Assembly (NCBI GenBank): GCA_030066295.1
Contig: JASJBX010000037.1
Coordinates: 1-37,224, forward strand
Source: Crocosphaera sp.
GTDB taxonomy: Bacteria; Cyanobacteriota; Cyanobacteriia; Cyanobacteriales; Microcystaceae
Reading direction: 5' to 3'
DNA length: 37,224 nt
This document shows positions 26,552-35,879 of the stretch, one piece after another. The position numbers were made by a program, and so were the translations under genes. The first letter of the stretch is position 1; every line of letters begins with the position of its first letter. The notes under the pieces were generated by a model. That model was given only the letters and a program-made list of their open reading frames with translations, searched no databases and had not been told where the DNA came from.

Positions 26552-26672
26552 AGGGTGAGGAGTGTGGGGAGACGGGGGAGTGTGGGGAGGGTGGGGAGAC
26601 GGGGGAGAGGGGGAGACAGATATTTAACTCCTGCCCCCTGTCCCCTGCCTTCTGCCTTCCGGCTTCTGCCTC
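26552..26672. repeat. Heptamer-type repeats between hesB and hesA
   Basis: On the plus strand a G-rich run (repeated GTGGGGA and GACGGGG-like units, 26552-26616) is followed by six 7-bp units (CTGCCCC, CTGTCCC, CTGCCTT, CTGCCTT, CCGGCTT, CTGCCTC) at 26631-26672. The second block lies inside the 3' end of hesA and encodes its tail. Confidence 0.85.
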
Positions 26673-27439
26673 TTAACATAACTGCTTAACTGTTGCTTGC
26701 TAAAATCACCGCAAACGGGACAGTTAGGGTCATGGTAGGGACGACGTTTTGCAAAAGTAGCAGTTCCTAAGTCCATAGTCAAGAGTTGACCTGTGAGGGG
26801 TTCTCCGAGTCCGGTGAGGAGTTTGATGCCTTCTAAGGCAGCTAAACAGGCTAAACTGCCAGACACTGCCCCCAAGACCCCAAACCCCCAACGATCCCAT
26901 TCCGGGGTTTCGGGGAAAATGCAGGATAGACAAGGGGTTTCCCCAGGAATAATGGTGGTTAAGTACGCATCCATGCCACTCATGGCCGCTTCCACCATAG
27001 GAACCCCCCAACGGACACAAGCTTGGTTTAAAAGGTTGCGTTCTTTGAAGTCAAAGGCGCAGTCAAAGGCAATATCGGCCTGTTGGACCAAAGCATCAAT
27101 ATTTTCGGCGGTGACAAACTCAGCAACCGCCTCGACTTCAATCTCAGGGTTGAGGTTGAGGAGGGTTTCTTTCGCCTTATAAACCCTCGGTTGACCCACC
27201 CAACTATTGGTCATCAATATCTGACGGTTGAGATCATCGAGACGAAGATCACCCCCCCGAACCAAAATGATCTTACCCACACCAGCCACTGCTAAATATA
27301 GCGCAACAGTACCCCCCAGTCCTCCGACTCCTGTGACCACAGCAGTAGAGTCCTTGAGGCGTTTTTGCCCTTCTTCGCCGAAACCAGGCAGTTGTATCTG
27401 TCGTGAATAACGTTCTCGTTCCGTTGGGGTGAAGTTCAT
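26624..27439 (-). CDS. hesA: HesA, ThiF/MoeB/E1-like enzyme
   Basis: The 271-residue protein has the ATP-binding motif of the ThiF/MoeB family, GVGGLGGTVALYLAVAGVG (about 37-55), then GVPMVEAAMSGMDAYLTTI and zinc-binding cysteine pairs CLSC and CPVC. Family members adenylate a partner protein's C-terminus, often for sulfur transfer; in nif clusters a role in cofactor sulfur or molybdenum handling is assumed. The last 15 residues (RQKPEGRRQGTGGRS) are encoded by the 7-bp repeat block at 26631-26672, so the natural end has been extended or replaced. It precedes hesB. Confidence 0.94.
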   Translation of the reverse strand: MNFTPTERERYSRQIQLPGFGEEGQKRLKDSTAVVTGVGGLGGTVALYLAVAGVGKIILVRGGDLRLDDLNRQILMTNSWVGQPRVYKAKETLLNLNPEIEVEAVAEFVTAENIDALVQQADIAFDCAFDFKERNLLNQACVRWGVPMVEAAMSGMDAYLTTIIPGETPCLSCIFPETPEWDRWGFGVLGAVSGSLACLAALEGIKLLTGLGEPLTGQLLTMDLGTATFAKRRPYHDPNCPVCGDFSKQQLSSYVKRQKPEGRRQGTGGRS

Positions 27440-27455
27440 GACCGTTTGGGGGTAG

Positions 27456-27560
27456 GGTTTGGGAAGGATGAGGAGTGTGGGAAGGATGGGGAGTGTGGGA
27501 AAAGAGACAATTTAAACTTTTGCCTTTTGCCTTTTGCCTTCCCGAAGGGTTGCCTTCTAT
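27456..27560. repeat. Heptamer-type repeats between hesA and nifW
   Basis: A G-rich part (GAGTGTGGGAAGGATGGGG style, 27456-27500) is followed by three CTTTTGC units at 27517-27537. The block ends at the stop codon of nifW. Confidence 0.85.
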
Positions 27561-27907
27561 TGCATAATACCGGCTTCTTTGGTTAAATCATCCAATAAAA
27601 CCACGTTACCAGGAACATCTTTGAAGACTTTAAAGAGTTTGGTTTCGAGAGGGCTGGAGGTTTTAAAGAGTTCGTAAGCTTCCGAAAAAGCGAGTTTATA
27701 TTTTTCTAATTTTTCACTTTCACTAAGATCGGGGAAGGCTTGATCGACTTGGGCAATAAGTAAAGAGAACTGCTTAAGAATATGAAGACGGTTAACGTTA
27801 ACAAAAGTAGGGTCATAACTGATTCCAAAAAAGGTTAAATAGTCTTCCGTGTCGATAAGTTTGGTGAACTCCGCTAAGGTTCTTGGGGTATCAGCAGTAA
27901 TAGTCAT
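27557..27907 (-). CDS. nifW: NifW, nitrogenase-stabilising protein
   Basis: The 116-residue protein matches NifW: TLAEFTKLIDTEDYLTFFGISYDPTFVNVNRLHILKQF and FKTSSPLETKLFKVF are the family's conserved parts. NifW associates with the MoFe protein and helps its maturation or oxygen protection. The ATG overlaps the stop of the DUF683 gene (ATGA), so the two are coupled. Length is typical. Confidence 0.95.
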   Translation of the reverse strand: MTITADTPRTLAEFTKLIDTEDYLTFFGISYDPTFVNVNRLHILKQFSLLIAQVDQAFPDLSESEKLEKYKLAFSEAYELFKTSSPLETKLFKVFKDVPGNVVLLDDLTKEAGIMQ

Positions 27908-28140
27908 TTTAGGGTTTCCTCCCAGATGTTAAGTTTTTTCTTGAGTTGATCTAATTCACGAAATACTTCGTAAGTTTTTTGTGCCTCTTCGACCAATTTT
28001 TCGTAGTCGGTAGGCAGTCCTTCGGCAAGATCATGGAGATCCATCTTCATTTGACCGGCTTTAGAATTGAGTTTACGAACCTTTTTTTTAAGATCCGCAA
28101 CTGCTTCTGGAGTGGGATTATTTTCGGTAGCTACTGTCAT
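27904..28140 (-). CDS. DUF683 (CCE_0567-type) small nif protein
   Basis: The 78-residue all-helical protein (ADLKKKVRKLNSKAGQMKMDLHDLAEGLP, then EEAQKTYEVFRELDQLKKKL) fits the DUF683 family found between the DUF269 gene and nifW in many nif clusters. Members are small helical proteins proposed to bind iron or assist cofactor assembly. The DUF683 call rests on position and pattern. Translation is coupled to nifW through an ATGA overlap. Confidence 0.88.
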   Translation of the reverse strand: MTVATENNPTPEAVADLKKKVRKLNSKAGQMKMDLHDLAEGLPTDYEKLVEEAQKTYEVFRELDQLKKKLNIWEETLK

Positions 28141-28198
28141 CTTTTTCCCTCGTATTTACCTAGAAAATTTAAACAAAAAAATTAATTATTTTTCGAGA

Positions 28199-28678
28199 TT
28201 ATAATCTCGAAACTTCAGGGAACTTTTTAACTAACTCAATGCCAGCATTGGCCAGTTTAGTTCCTTGATCGTTTAACTTTTCTAAGGTGTCAAAACCGAA
28301 GCGATGAGCATCCCGTAACGTACGAGAAACCACCATTAATTTTCCGCCCCAAACTAAAGCCCAGCCGAAACCTTCATGGTTTAAGTCAACAACAACTTGA
28401 CAGAGTAATCCTGTTTCTTTTTCTATTAAGGCAGCGATCGCCCGAAAATAACACAGGATTCTTAATTTTGTGGTGGGGTCAATATCTCCTTCTAGAGAAA
28501 TTTCCCGTCTTTTTTTCTTAGGAATAACATAAGGTGCAATAACCAGTTCATCAGTCCAAGTACGATACACACCGTAATGATCATAAGCGCGTATTTGCTG
28601 TACTAATGATTGTAAAAAAGGACTTTGTTCGACTAAGAGAGAATCAGTTTCCGAATTGGTTGTTGTTGTTGTTGTCAT
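28199..28678 (-). CDS. DUF269 / NifX-associated nitrogen-fixation protein
   Basis: The 159-residue protein belongs to the NifX-associated DUF269 family (FLQSLVQQIRAYDHYGVYRTWTD, then GFGWALVWGGKLMVVSRTLRDAHRFGF). Such proteins accompany NifX and are thought to take part in FeMo-cofactor handling. The ATG at 28678 was chosen; a longer frame from a TTG at 28720 adds an unlikely hydrophobic extension. The N-terminus begins with a threonine run (MTTTTTTNSETD), from a GTTGTTGTT repeat. It lies 134 nt after nifX. Confidence 0.92.
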   Translation of the reverse strand: MTTTTTTNSETDSLLVEQSPFLQSLVQQIRAYDHYGVYRTWTDELVIAPYVIPKKKRREISLEGDIDPTTKLRILCYFRAIAALIEKETGLLCQVVVDLNHEGFGWALVWGGKLMVVSRTLRDAHRFGFDTLEKLNDQGTKLANAGIELVKKFPEVSRL

Positions 28679-28812
28679 AATAACAATTAAAATGAGGACT
28701 CTTCTGTTATCTATGAACAATTTTACCTGATTTTGTTGTTCAATTATTCATAGATTTTCAGGCTTAGTTAAAAAAGAAGTTATCGGGGAAAATATTCCCC
28801 TTCTTTTACCAC

Positions 28813-29226
28813 TTATTCATCCTCGTCTAAAAAGTTAGGAGTGGGGTCAATTCCGGCTTCTTTTTGCAGAACTTTTCTTAACCAAGGAGGAGGATTTCCT
28901 TTTAACGTTTTGACTAATTCGCCGAGAATTTCATCAATTTTATCTTGATCAGTCCTTGCTTTTATCGGGGTGACATTTTGACGAATTAAACGGGCGGCTG
29001 CACTGCCACCAATAGCAGAAACATAGAGTAAAGTACAGCCATCTAATGCCTCTAGTTTTGGAACTAATTTATCTTCGTTTCCGTCTTCTTTTAAGTCGCC
29101 ACCAAACTCTAAGGTGTTGACGAAATTAAAGCCATCGGGAGACACATCATATAAGTCGATGTTCTTAGCCCAACCGAAGTGGGCGTTGACATGGACGTTA
29201 TCGCTAGTGGTAAATGCAACTTTCAT
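28813..29226 (-). CDS. nifX: NifX, FeMo-cofactor biosynthesis protein
   Basis: The 137-residue protein has the NifX/NifB-C-terminal-like fold (MKVAFTTSDNVHVNAHFGWAKNIDLYDV). A conserved histidine sits in the AHFG motif that binds NifB-co or the VK cluster. The second half (CTLLYVSAIGGSAAARLIRQNVTPIK) also fits. NifX carries cofactor precursors between NifB and NifEN. The C-terminus is acidic (FLDEDE). It begins 36 nt after nifN. Confidence 0.95.
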   Translation of the reverse strand: MKVAFTTSDNVHVNAHFGWAKNIDLYDVSPDGFNFVNTLEFGGDLKEDGNEDKLVPKLEALDGCTLLYVSAIGGSAAARLIRQNVTPIKARTDQDKIDEILGELVKTLKGNPPPWLRKVLQKEAGIDPTPNFLDEDE

Positions 29227-29262
29227 GTTTTTCCTCTCAGATGAATGAAATAAGGGGAAACT

Positions 29263-30645
29263 TTATACAGTCAACCCGTGTTGATGAAGGGCAACGGGAC
29301 TATGTTTGGCTTCTTCTTCCATAAGAATATTGCCAACATCAAATAAAAACTTCATGGTGCCACGATATCCCACTAAACACCGTTGACCTAACCCCAATTT
29401 ATCGAACACAGGATAACCCATTCTATAGAGGGGTGCTTTGAGGCGTTTAGCTAGGGATGTGCCGTGAGAATTGGTGATAATTAAATCAGCACCAGTGCCT
29501 AATTCTTCTAAGTCTTCTAAGTCCCCAATAGTGACCGTTTCTATCGGTAAATCTTCTAAAATAGGTGACTTGGTTGTGGTAACAGCAGCTTGAATATTAG
29601 CCCCCATTTCTGTTAATAACCAGGCGGTTTGATACAGTAAATCAGGTTCTAAAGCGAGGGCAACTTTCTTGCCCCCAAAATAGAAATGGGTGTCTAAAAT
29701 AACATCTTGTAACTGACGACGTTGCCGTTGTAAATGGGCGGGTACATTAGGTACAATGGGGAAGTGATGATCGCAACGGGATGTTAAAATTTGCGACAAT
29801 TCCCACAAAAAAGAATCTACTGCATCTAAACCAGCTAAACGGGGAAAAACTTGGTATTTTGTGCCAAAACGTTGCTGTAAAATTGTAGCAGCTTTACGCA
29901 TACTTTCCCCAATGGCTAACGTTAAACAAGACCGGTTTAACCGTTTTAATTGAGTTAAGCTAGTACCTCCCGTCGTCACAGTGTGATAATCATCTTCTAG
30001 ATGGCCATCCAAGGACCGAGATAAGTCAGGAACCATAATGGGAGAGATACCAAACCCTTCGATGATGGTTTTGATCTCTTCCACGTCCCCAGGGGAGAGA
30101 TGGGAGGCACAAAGTACCGTAACTTGGGGTTTCATTCCCACCGTTGGCGGTTCATCATCGGCCACATTATCATAGTCAGTAGCAACGATACTTTCGACGG
30201 CCGCAGCATAACCATCCTGCAACGATCCCTTGTAATCAGGGGTAGAAACGGAAACAACGGGGAAACTATCTAATTCTGGGTGCTTATCTCGAAACGTCTT
30301 TAAAATACGCTTCATATCATCCCCTCTCGTCTCCGTTAACCCCGTGGTTAACAGGCCAATGATTTGAGGATTATATTTTTCTAAGATAGTTAAGATCGCC
30401 TGTTCTACATTGTCCTCTCCCCCCAAAATGGTACTAACTTCTGTCATAGCAGTAGTAGACAGGGGAATAGACTCACGAAAATGCCGTACGAGGACTACTT
30501 TAGCAAAAGCAGTGCATCCTTGCGAACCATGAAACAGCGGCATCATTTTCCGCAACCCTAGAAACGCTAACGCTGCGCCTAGGGGTTGACTCATTTTTAA
30601 CGGGTTGACGGATAGAGACTTGTGAGGGTTGAGTATGGTGGTCAT
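29263..30645 (-). CDS. nifN: NifN, FeMo-cofactor scaffold subunit
   Basis: The 460-residue protein, related to NifK, pairs with NifE to form the NifEN scaffold on which FeMo-cofactor is completed. The start (VNPLKMSQPLGAALAFLGLRKMMPLFHGSQGCTAFAK) includes Cys44 at the position of a P-cluster-like ligand. SMTENAA-type segments of NifK are replaced by AMTEVSTILGG. Length fits NifN without a NifX fusion. It begins 83 nt after nifE, a spacer filled with repeats. Confidence 0.96.
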   Translation of the reverse strand: MTTILNPHKSLSVNPLKMSQPLGAALAFLGLRKMMPLFHGSQGCTAFAKVVLVRHFRESIPLSTTAMTEVSTILGGEDNVEQAILTILEKYNPQIIGLLTTGLTETRGDDMKRILKTFRDKHPELDSFPVVSVSTPDYKGSLQDGYAAAVESIVATDYDNVADDEPPTVGMKPQVTVLCASHLSPGDVEEIKTIIEGFGISPIMVPDLSRSLDGHLEDDYHTVTTGGTSLTQLKRLNRSCLTLAIGESMRKAATILQQRFGTKYQVFPRLAGLDAVDSFLWELSQILTSRCDHHFPIVPNVPAHLQRQRRQLQDVILDTHFYFGGKKVALALEPDLLYQTAWLLTEMGANIQAAVTTTKSPILEDLPIETVTIGDLEDLEELGTGADLIITNSHGTSLAKRLKAPLYRMGYPVFDKLGLGQRCLVGYRGTMKFLFDVGNILMEEEAKHSPVALHQHGLTV

Positions 30646-30654
30646 TGCTTTGTT

Positions 30655-30728
30655 GAGGTGTGGGGTGTGTGGGGAGATAGATTAACTTTTGCCTTTTGCC
30701 TTTTGCCTTTTGACTTCCGCGAAGCGGC
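30655..30728. repeat. Heptamer-type repeats between nifE and nifN
   Basis: The block has a G/T-rich part (GTGTGGGG style, 30655-30676), three CTTTTGC units at 30686-30706, then CTTTTGACTTCCGCGAAGCGG, which contains a short inverted repeat (CCGC / GCGG). It ends at the nifE stop codon. Confidence 0.85.
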
Positions 30729-32147
30729 CTACTCTCCTTCTGCTTCTAAGTTCAATAAACTTTCGTGTTCCTGTTGCCATATCTCCCAAGGGGAGGGTTT
30801 ACGAACTTGGGTCCAGATGGGACTATACACCGCTTCGCTTAACTCTCGGGCCATTTCCACTAAACCAATGTACCCGGCGTAGGGATGATGACGTTCTTGG
30901 TTAATATCTAAGAAAGGTATCTTAGCTTTGAGTGCCGTATATTGATTCCGTCCTCCAGCTACCAAGAGGTCAGCTTTTGTCTTCTGAACCACTCTTAAAA
31001 GCTCCTCTGGGCTGCCTTTTTCCAGCATAATGCCATCTTTGCCCAAAAGTTTCTTAATGCGTCCCTTATCCTCTTCTGTACTTTTCTTGGTGCTAGTGGC
31101 CACCACTTCCATGCCTAAGTCTTGGGCCGCCGAAACAATGGACCAACTTTTCACCCCACCGGTGTAGAGGACCATGCGCTTACCCTTGAGACGTTCCCGA
31201 TAAGGGGCCAAAGCAATGTCTAACTTAGCTGTTTCTTCTGCGATTATTGCTTCAACTCTATCTATTAATACTTTATCGCCAAAAAATTGAGCAATGTTGC
31301 GTAAACACCGATTCATGTCTGCGATGCCATAAAAAGACTCTTCAATGTAAGGAATATTGTAGCGTTCCTGCATAGCAGAAGCCATATTAATTAAGGCTTT
31401 TGAGCAGATCATTACGTTGAGTTTCGCTCCATGAGCATAACAGACCTCATCGTAACGAGCATCCCCTGTAATCTTTGCTAAGACACGGATTCCCGCTTTT
31501 TTAAACAGAGGAAGAACCCCCCACATTTCACCAGCAACATTGTATTCACCGATTAAATTAATATCATAAGCGGTGGTATATTCAGGTTCTTTTGTGCCAA
31601 CCACGTGATCGAGTAAAGCTTCCCCACCGAGACGGTTGCCTAAATTTTTACTACCGACAAACCCAGGAGAATGAACAGGAATAATCGGGGTTCCAAATTT
31701 GTCAGTGGCAGCCTTACAAACTGCATCTAAATCATCACCAATGAGAGCAGTAACACAAGTTGAATAAACAAAAACTGCCGCAGGATTATACTTTTTTATT
31801 AATTGAGAAATCGCCTTATAAAGCTTTTTTTCCCCACCAAAAATAATATCATTTTCTGATAGGTCAGTGGTAAAACCCATCTTATACGTCATCGGCCCAC
31901 TAGAGAGACTCCCGCGACTATTCCAACTATTACCCGAACAACCAATAGGACCATGAACTAAATGAGCAGCATCGGTGATAGGAACTAAGGCAATAGAAGC
32001 CCCATCAAACGCACAACCGCCTTGAGCCGATCCGGGGTTAGCTGTTTGAGTACAAGACTTATTTTTACCCTGGCCTTCCTTATGTTGATTATGTTCACAC
32101 CCAGGCTGTGTTAGCAAATCGTTGATTTTGCTCTTCGTTAGTTTCAT
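30729..32147 (-). CDS. nifE: NifE, FeMo-cofactor scaffold subunit
   Basis: The 472-residue protein, related to NifD, is the alpha-like subunit of NifEN. Conserved cysteines at about 45 (GGCAFDGA), 70 (HGPIGCSG) and 131 (STCVTALIGDD) hold the NifEN [4Fe-4S] cluster. A later cysteine (VMICSKALIN) matches the cofactor-site region. The N-terminus has additional cysteines (Cys17 and Cys32). It is separated from nifK by the Mo-nitrogenase-associated gene. Confidence 0.96.
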   Translation of the reverse strand: MKLTKSKINDLLTQPGCEHNQHKEGQGKNKSCTQTANPGSAQGGCAFDGASIALVPITDAAHLVHGPIGCSGNSWNSRGSLSSGPMTYKMGFTTDLSENDIIFGGEKKLYKAISQLIKKYNPAAVFVYSTCVTALIGDDLDAVCKAATDKFGTPIIPVHSPGFVGSKNLGNRLGGEALLDHVVGTKEPEYTTAYDINLIGEYNVAGEMWGVLPLFKKAGIRVLAKITGDARYDEVCYAHGAKLNVMICSKALINMASAMQERYNIPYIEESFYGIADMNRCLRNIAQFFGDKVLIDRVEAIIAEETAKLDIALAPYRERLKGKRMVLYTGGVKSWSIVSAAQDLGMEVVATSTKKSTEEDKGRIKKLLGKDGIMLEKGSPEELLRVVQKTKADLLVAGGRNQYTALKAKIPFLDINQERHHPYAGYIGLVEMARELSEAVYSPIWTQVRKPSPWEIWQQEHESLLNLEAEGE

Positions 32148-32208
32148 GACTGAATTCCCTAATAATTACCAGTGACCGAATAATTAATAATGATGAGTTA
32201 TTAATTAT

Positions 32209-32514
32209 TTAACAAATATAATGCTCAACATCTTCACCACAAATATCAGCCAGATAACTTAATGCTTTCAATCGTAAAGCTACAAATTCGTGATAAAAAG
32301 GATTTAATTTACACAGAGGAGGAATGTGGATTAACTTGCGTCCTAACACCGTTATGGTTCTTTCAAAGGGACAAGAACAAGGAATCACCCGACAAATAAA
32401 ATGAGCAAAGGAGGTACTTGTCACCTCGATATTATTAAGCCAGCGTTTGAGGGGGAAAAGAGGGTCAAGGGTGAATCTTTTCTGTGTGGAATGGGTAGGA
32501 CTCGTCATAACCAT
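32209..32514 (-). CDS. Mo-dependent nitrogenase-associated protein
   Basis: The 101-residue protein matches the cyanobacterial family annotated as Mo-dependent nitrogenase C-terminal domain (FICRVIPCSCPFERTI, IPPLCKLNPFYHEFVALRLKALSYLADICGED). It has five cysteines, several in the CRVIPCSCPF segment, which suggests metal binding, but the function is not established. Its place between nifK and nifE is the usual one in cyanobacteria. A second in-frame ATG two codons later is an equally good start. Confidence 0.88.
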   Translation of the reverse strand: MVMTSPTHSTQKRFTLDPLFPLKRWLNNIEVTSTSFAHFICRVIPCSCPFERTITVLGRKLIHIPPLCKLNPFYHEFVALRLKALSYLADICGEDVEHYIC

Positions 32515-32606
32515 GTCCTCATCTTGATTAAAAATATAGTGGCAGAGAGTGTTTTTTGAGAGCAGAGCAAGCAGAGGGTACAGAGGAAGAAAATATAAAT
32601 TCCAAA

Positions 32607-32695
32607 CTTTTGCCTTTTGCCTTTTGCCTTTTGACTTCTCGAAGAGAGAGGGGGAGAGGGGGAGTAGATACTCCCTGAATCTTCCTAGTCTCCCT
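32607..32695. repeat. Heptamer-type repeats after nifK
   Basis: Three CTTTTGC units (32607-32627) are followed by CTTTTGACTTCTCGAAGAGAG, a GGGGGAG-type run, and a 7-bp hairpin GGGAGTA-GA-TACTCCC at 32660-32675. The hairpin lies 41 nt downstream of the nifK stop and could limit read-through or protect the mRNA end. Confidence 0.8.
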
Positions 32696-32715
32696 CGTAT
32701 GCAGATTTCCTCTGA

Positions 32716-34251
32716 TTAACGAACTAAGTCGAAAGAAATATCCGTTACAGCAGGGGTATCTGTCTTGCGATCTAATTGATCCATCAATCCATTAGCGATC
32801 CAGGTAAGAAGATTAATCGCACCTTCATAACCAATGGTGGAGTAGCGGTGTAAGTGATGGCGATCAAAGATAGGATAGCCAATACGGATTAAAGGAGTCT
32901 TGGTATCACGCTCTAAATACTTAGCGTAGGAATTACCAATGATGAAGTCAACAGGCTCAGTGAAGAGTAAAGAACGCATATGCCATAAATCTTTACCACC
33001 CCAAACGGTAGCTTGTTGTCCGTAGGGACTAGCTTCTAATAAAGCTTTTGCTTCAGCTTCAAATTCCTTGGTGCTGTTGTTAACCAAGACGTGAACCGGT
33101 TCGATACCCATTTCTAACATGAACTGTAATAAGCCCATTACTAAATCGGGATCACCGTAAACTGCAGCACGCTTACCATGTACCCAAGCTTGAGTATCGG
33201 TCATTGCGTCAACAGCGCGTCCACGGGCGATTTCAAACTCTTTAGGAATGGGTTTGCCGGTTAACTCAGATAAGCCCATTAAGAACTCATCAGTAGCTTT
33301 AACACCCCAAGGACGATAGGTGAAGGTTTTTTGTCCCCACTCTTTCTCGATGTACTGACGAGTTTTAGGAGTGGTGTAGGTTTGCAGCGCAACGGTGGCT
33401 TCAGCGTTGATAGAATCTGCTGCATCTTCTAAGGAAGTCCCTTCATGGTACATTTTGAATTCCCCTAAGTTGGGAGAATCTAAGTACATTTCGGTGTCAC
33501 TTAAAAGGGTAGCGTCTAAGTCAAACGCAGAGATAATATTTTTCAACGCACGGACGTTACCGATGTAGGTTTCAAATCCAGCGATGAAGTTGATTTTTCC
33601 GTTGGTGGTTTCTTTCTTCTTACCTTCGGTTAAGGTAGAAAGAATCGATTTCATCATGCTGTCATAACCAGTGATGTGAGAACCCACAAAACTAGGCGTA
33701 TGAGCAAACGCAACGGGTAAATCTTCAGGAATCGCGCCGTCTTGACGAGCATTTCCGATGAACGCACCTAAGTCATCCCCAATAACCTCAGCCATACAGG
33801 TAGTACAGACGGCGATCATTTGAGGTTTGTAGAGAGCGTAGGAGTTTTGAAGTCCATCAACCATGTTCTTTAATCCACCGAAAACCGCAGCGTTTTCAGT
33901 CATGGAAGAAGAAACAGCACTTACAGGCTCTTTGAAGTGACGGGTTAAGTGGGTACGGAAGTAAGCCACACATCCCTGAGAACCATGAACGAAGGGTAAG
34001 GTTCCTTCAAAACCAATCGCTGCCAGTAGCGCACCTAAAGGTTGACAAGCTTTAGCAGGGTTAACGGTTAGGGCTTCACGAGCGAAGTTCTTTTCCCGAT
34101 ATTCCCAGGTTTTAGTCCATTCAGCCACTTCTTGAACTTTCTCAGCAGAAGGCATTCCTTCAAACTGTTTCTTATTTTCAAAAAGTTCTTGGTATTCAGG
34201 CTGATGAAACAGATCAACGTGATCCTTAATGTTGTTTACGTTTTGAGCCAT
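32716..34251 (-). CDS. nifK: Nitrogenase MoFe protein beta subunit
   Basis: The 511-residue protein carries the P-cluster ligands at Cys69 (KACQPLGA), Cys94 (GSQGCVAYF) and Cys152 (CTTCMAEVIGDD), plus the FRTHLTRHFKEP and SSSMTENAAVFGG motifs. With NifD it forms the catalytic MoFe tetramer that reduces N2. Length and motifs are those of a functional Mo-nitrogenase. It starts 129 nt after nifD, across a repeat-containing spacer. Confidence 0.98.
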   Translation of the reverse strand: MAQNVNNIKDHVDLFHQPEYQELFENKKQFEGMPSAEKVQEVAEWTKTWEYREKNFAREALTVNPAKACQPLGALLAAIGFEGTLPFVHGSQGCVAYFRTHLTRHFKEPVSAVSSSMTENAAVFGGLKNMVDGLQNSYALYKPQMIAVCTTCMAEVIGDDLGAFIGNARQDGAIPEDLPVAFAHTPSFVGSHITGYDSMMKSILSTLTEGKKKETTNGKINFIAGFETYIGNVRALKNIISAFDLDATLLSDTEMYLDSPNLGEFKMYHEGTSLEDAADSINAEATVALQTYTTPKTRQYIEKEWGQKTFTYRPWGVKATDEFLMGLSELTGKPIPKEFEIARGRAVDAMTDTQAWVHGKRAAVYGDPDLVMGLLQFMLEMGIEPVHVLVNNSTKEFEAEAKALLEASPYGQQATVWGGKDLWHMRSLLFTEPVDFIIGNSYAKYLERDTKTPLIRIGYPIFDRHHLHRYSTIGYEGAINLLTWIANGLMDQLDRKTDTPAVTDISFDLVR

Positions 34252-34311
34252 TGGTGGTAACTCCAGTATAGGATGGATATCTCAGACAAAGAAGCTTGGA
34301 AAGAAAAGAAA

Positions 34312-34380
34312 GAGGGAAGGGTGGGGAGTGTGGGGAATTTTTCGGTTTCCTGTTCCCTGTTCCCTATTCCCTGTTCCCTT
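34312..34380. repeat. Heptamer-type repeats between nifD and nifK
   Basis: A GGGTGGGGAGTGTGGGG run (34318-34336) is followed by four 7-bp units TGTTCCC / TGTTCCC / TATTCCC / TGTTCCC-T at 34351-34380, ending at the nifD stop codon. Confidence 0.85.
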
Positions 34381-35817
34381 CTATTTATTCCAAGGGGTGC
34401 CAATTAATCCCCAGGTGGGACTATTGAGGGCTAAGTCCATGTCACGGGCGAAGATAGCGAAGCCATCATAACCGTGGTAAGGTCCGGAGTAATCCCAAGA
34501 GTGCATTTGACGGAAGGGAAGTGCCATTTTTTGGAAGACATACTTCTCTTTAATACCGGCAGCAACTAAGTCAGGTTTCAGTTCTTTCACGAACTCTTCA
34601 AACTCATAACCGGTGATGTCATCATAGATGAGGGTAGCGTCTTCAACGTAGTTGGTTGTACGTTTGTAGTCGTCACCGTGAGCGAATTCGTATCCGGTAC
34701 CGATGATTTCCATGCCTAAGTCTTTGAAAGCAGGAACTACGTGACGGGGACGTAAACCACCCACCATCATCATTACGGTTTTGCCTTCTAAACGAGGACG
34801 GTATTTAGCAACGATCTCTTCAGATTGCTTTTTGTATTTCTCGATGACTTCTTCAGCTTTCGCTTGAATGGTCTCATCGAAGCGTGCAGCGATCGCTCTT
34901 AAGGATTCAGCAATCTTGGTGGGTCCAAAGAAGTTATATTCTAACCAGGGAATACCGTATTTTTCTTCCATGTGACGACTGATGTAGTTCATGGAACGGT
35001 AACAGTGGATCAGGTTCAACTTCACGTTGGGGGTAACTTTCATTTCTGTGAAAGTACCATCACCAGACCATTGTGCTACAACACGAAGACCGATTTCTTC
35101 GAGTAAGATACGGCTAGACCAAGCGTCACCACCGATGTTGTAGTCACCAATGATGGCTACGTCATAAGGAGTGCCTTCAAACTCGATGCCTTCTTTTTCC
35201 GCAGCAGGGAAAACCCAGTCACGGATCATGTCGTTAGCGATGTGGTGTCCTAAGGATTGAGAAACCCCACGGAAACCTTCACAACGTACGGGAACTACAC
35301 CTTTTCCAATTTCTTTGGATTTTTTACGAGCAACCGCTTCGATGTCGTCTCCAATTAAACCAATGGGACATTCTGACTGAACAGAAATACCGCCATTGAG
35401 GGGGAATAATTCTTCGATTTCGTCAACAATTTTGGCGAGTTTTTTATCTCCACCAAAAACGATATCACGTTCTTGGAAATCGGAGGTAAACTGCATGGTA
35501 CCGAAGGTGTCGATGCCGGTGGTTCCGATGTAGTAGTTACGACGACCAGACCAAGAATAGTAACCACAACCCACAGGACCGTGGGAGATGTGAACCATAT
35601 CTTTGATCGGACCCCAAACTACCCCTTTTGAACCTGCATAAGCACAACCACGAGCGGTCATAACTCCAGGTAAGGATTGTTTATTAGATTTTACGCCACA
35701 ATCGTCTTTACCTTCTTCGTAAACACCAAGGTGTTTTGCACGTTTTTTAGCGGCTTTTTCGGGATAGGTTGCCAGAACGTCGGCAATAAGTTTCTTATTT
35801 TCTTCAACGGTTGCCAT
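34381..35817 (-). CDS. nifD: Nitrogenase MoFe protein alpha subunit
   Basis: The 478-residue protein has P-cluster ligands at Cys58 ([11 protein letters not shown]), Cys84 ([10 protein letters not shown]) and Cys150 ([11 protein letters not shown]). The FeMo-cofactor is held by Cys272 ([10 protein letters not shown]) and His439 ([12 protein letters not shown]). The start at 35817 ([10 protein letters not shown]) is preceded by AGAGGAAAA. A longer frame back to 35937 is read through heptamer repeats and is not part of the protein. It is the catalytic subunit of Mo-nitrogenase. Confidence 0.98.
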   Translation of the reverse strand: MATVEENKKLIADVLATYPEKAAKKRAKHLGVYEEGKDDCGVKSNKQSLPGVMTARGCAYAGSKGVVWGPIKDMVHISHGPVGCGYYSWSGRRNYYIGTTGIDTFGTMQFTSDFQERDIVFGGDKKLAKIVDEIEELFPLNGGISVQSECPIGLIGDDIEAVARKKSKEIGKGVVPVRCEGFRGVSQSLGHHIANDMIRDWVFPAAEKEGIEFEGTPYDVAIIGDYNIGGDAWSSRILLEEIGLRVVAQWSGDGTFTEMKVTPNVKLNLIHCYRSMNYISRHMEEKYGIPWLEYNFFGPTKIAESLRAIAARFDETIQAKAEEVIEKYKKQSEEIVAKYRPRLEGKTVMMMVGGLRPRHVVPAFKDLGMEIIGTGYEFAHGDDYKRTTNYVEDATLIYDDITGYEFEEFVKELKPDLVAAGIKEKYVFQKMALPFRQMHSWDYSGPYHGYDGFAIFARDMDLALNSPTWGLIGTPWNK

Positions 35818-35879
35818 TGGTTTTCCTCTCAAAGTGAATATAGAAGAAATAGAAAGGGTTTGGGGGGTTCGCGTGACGC

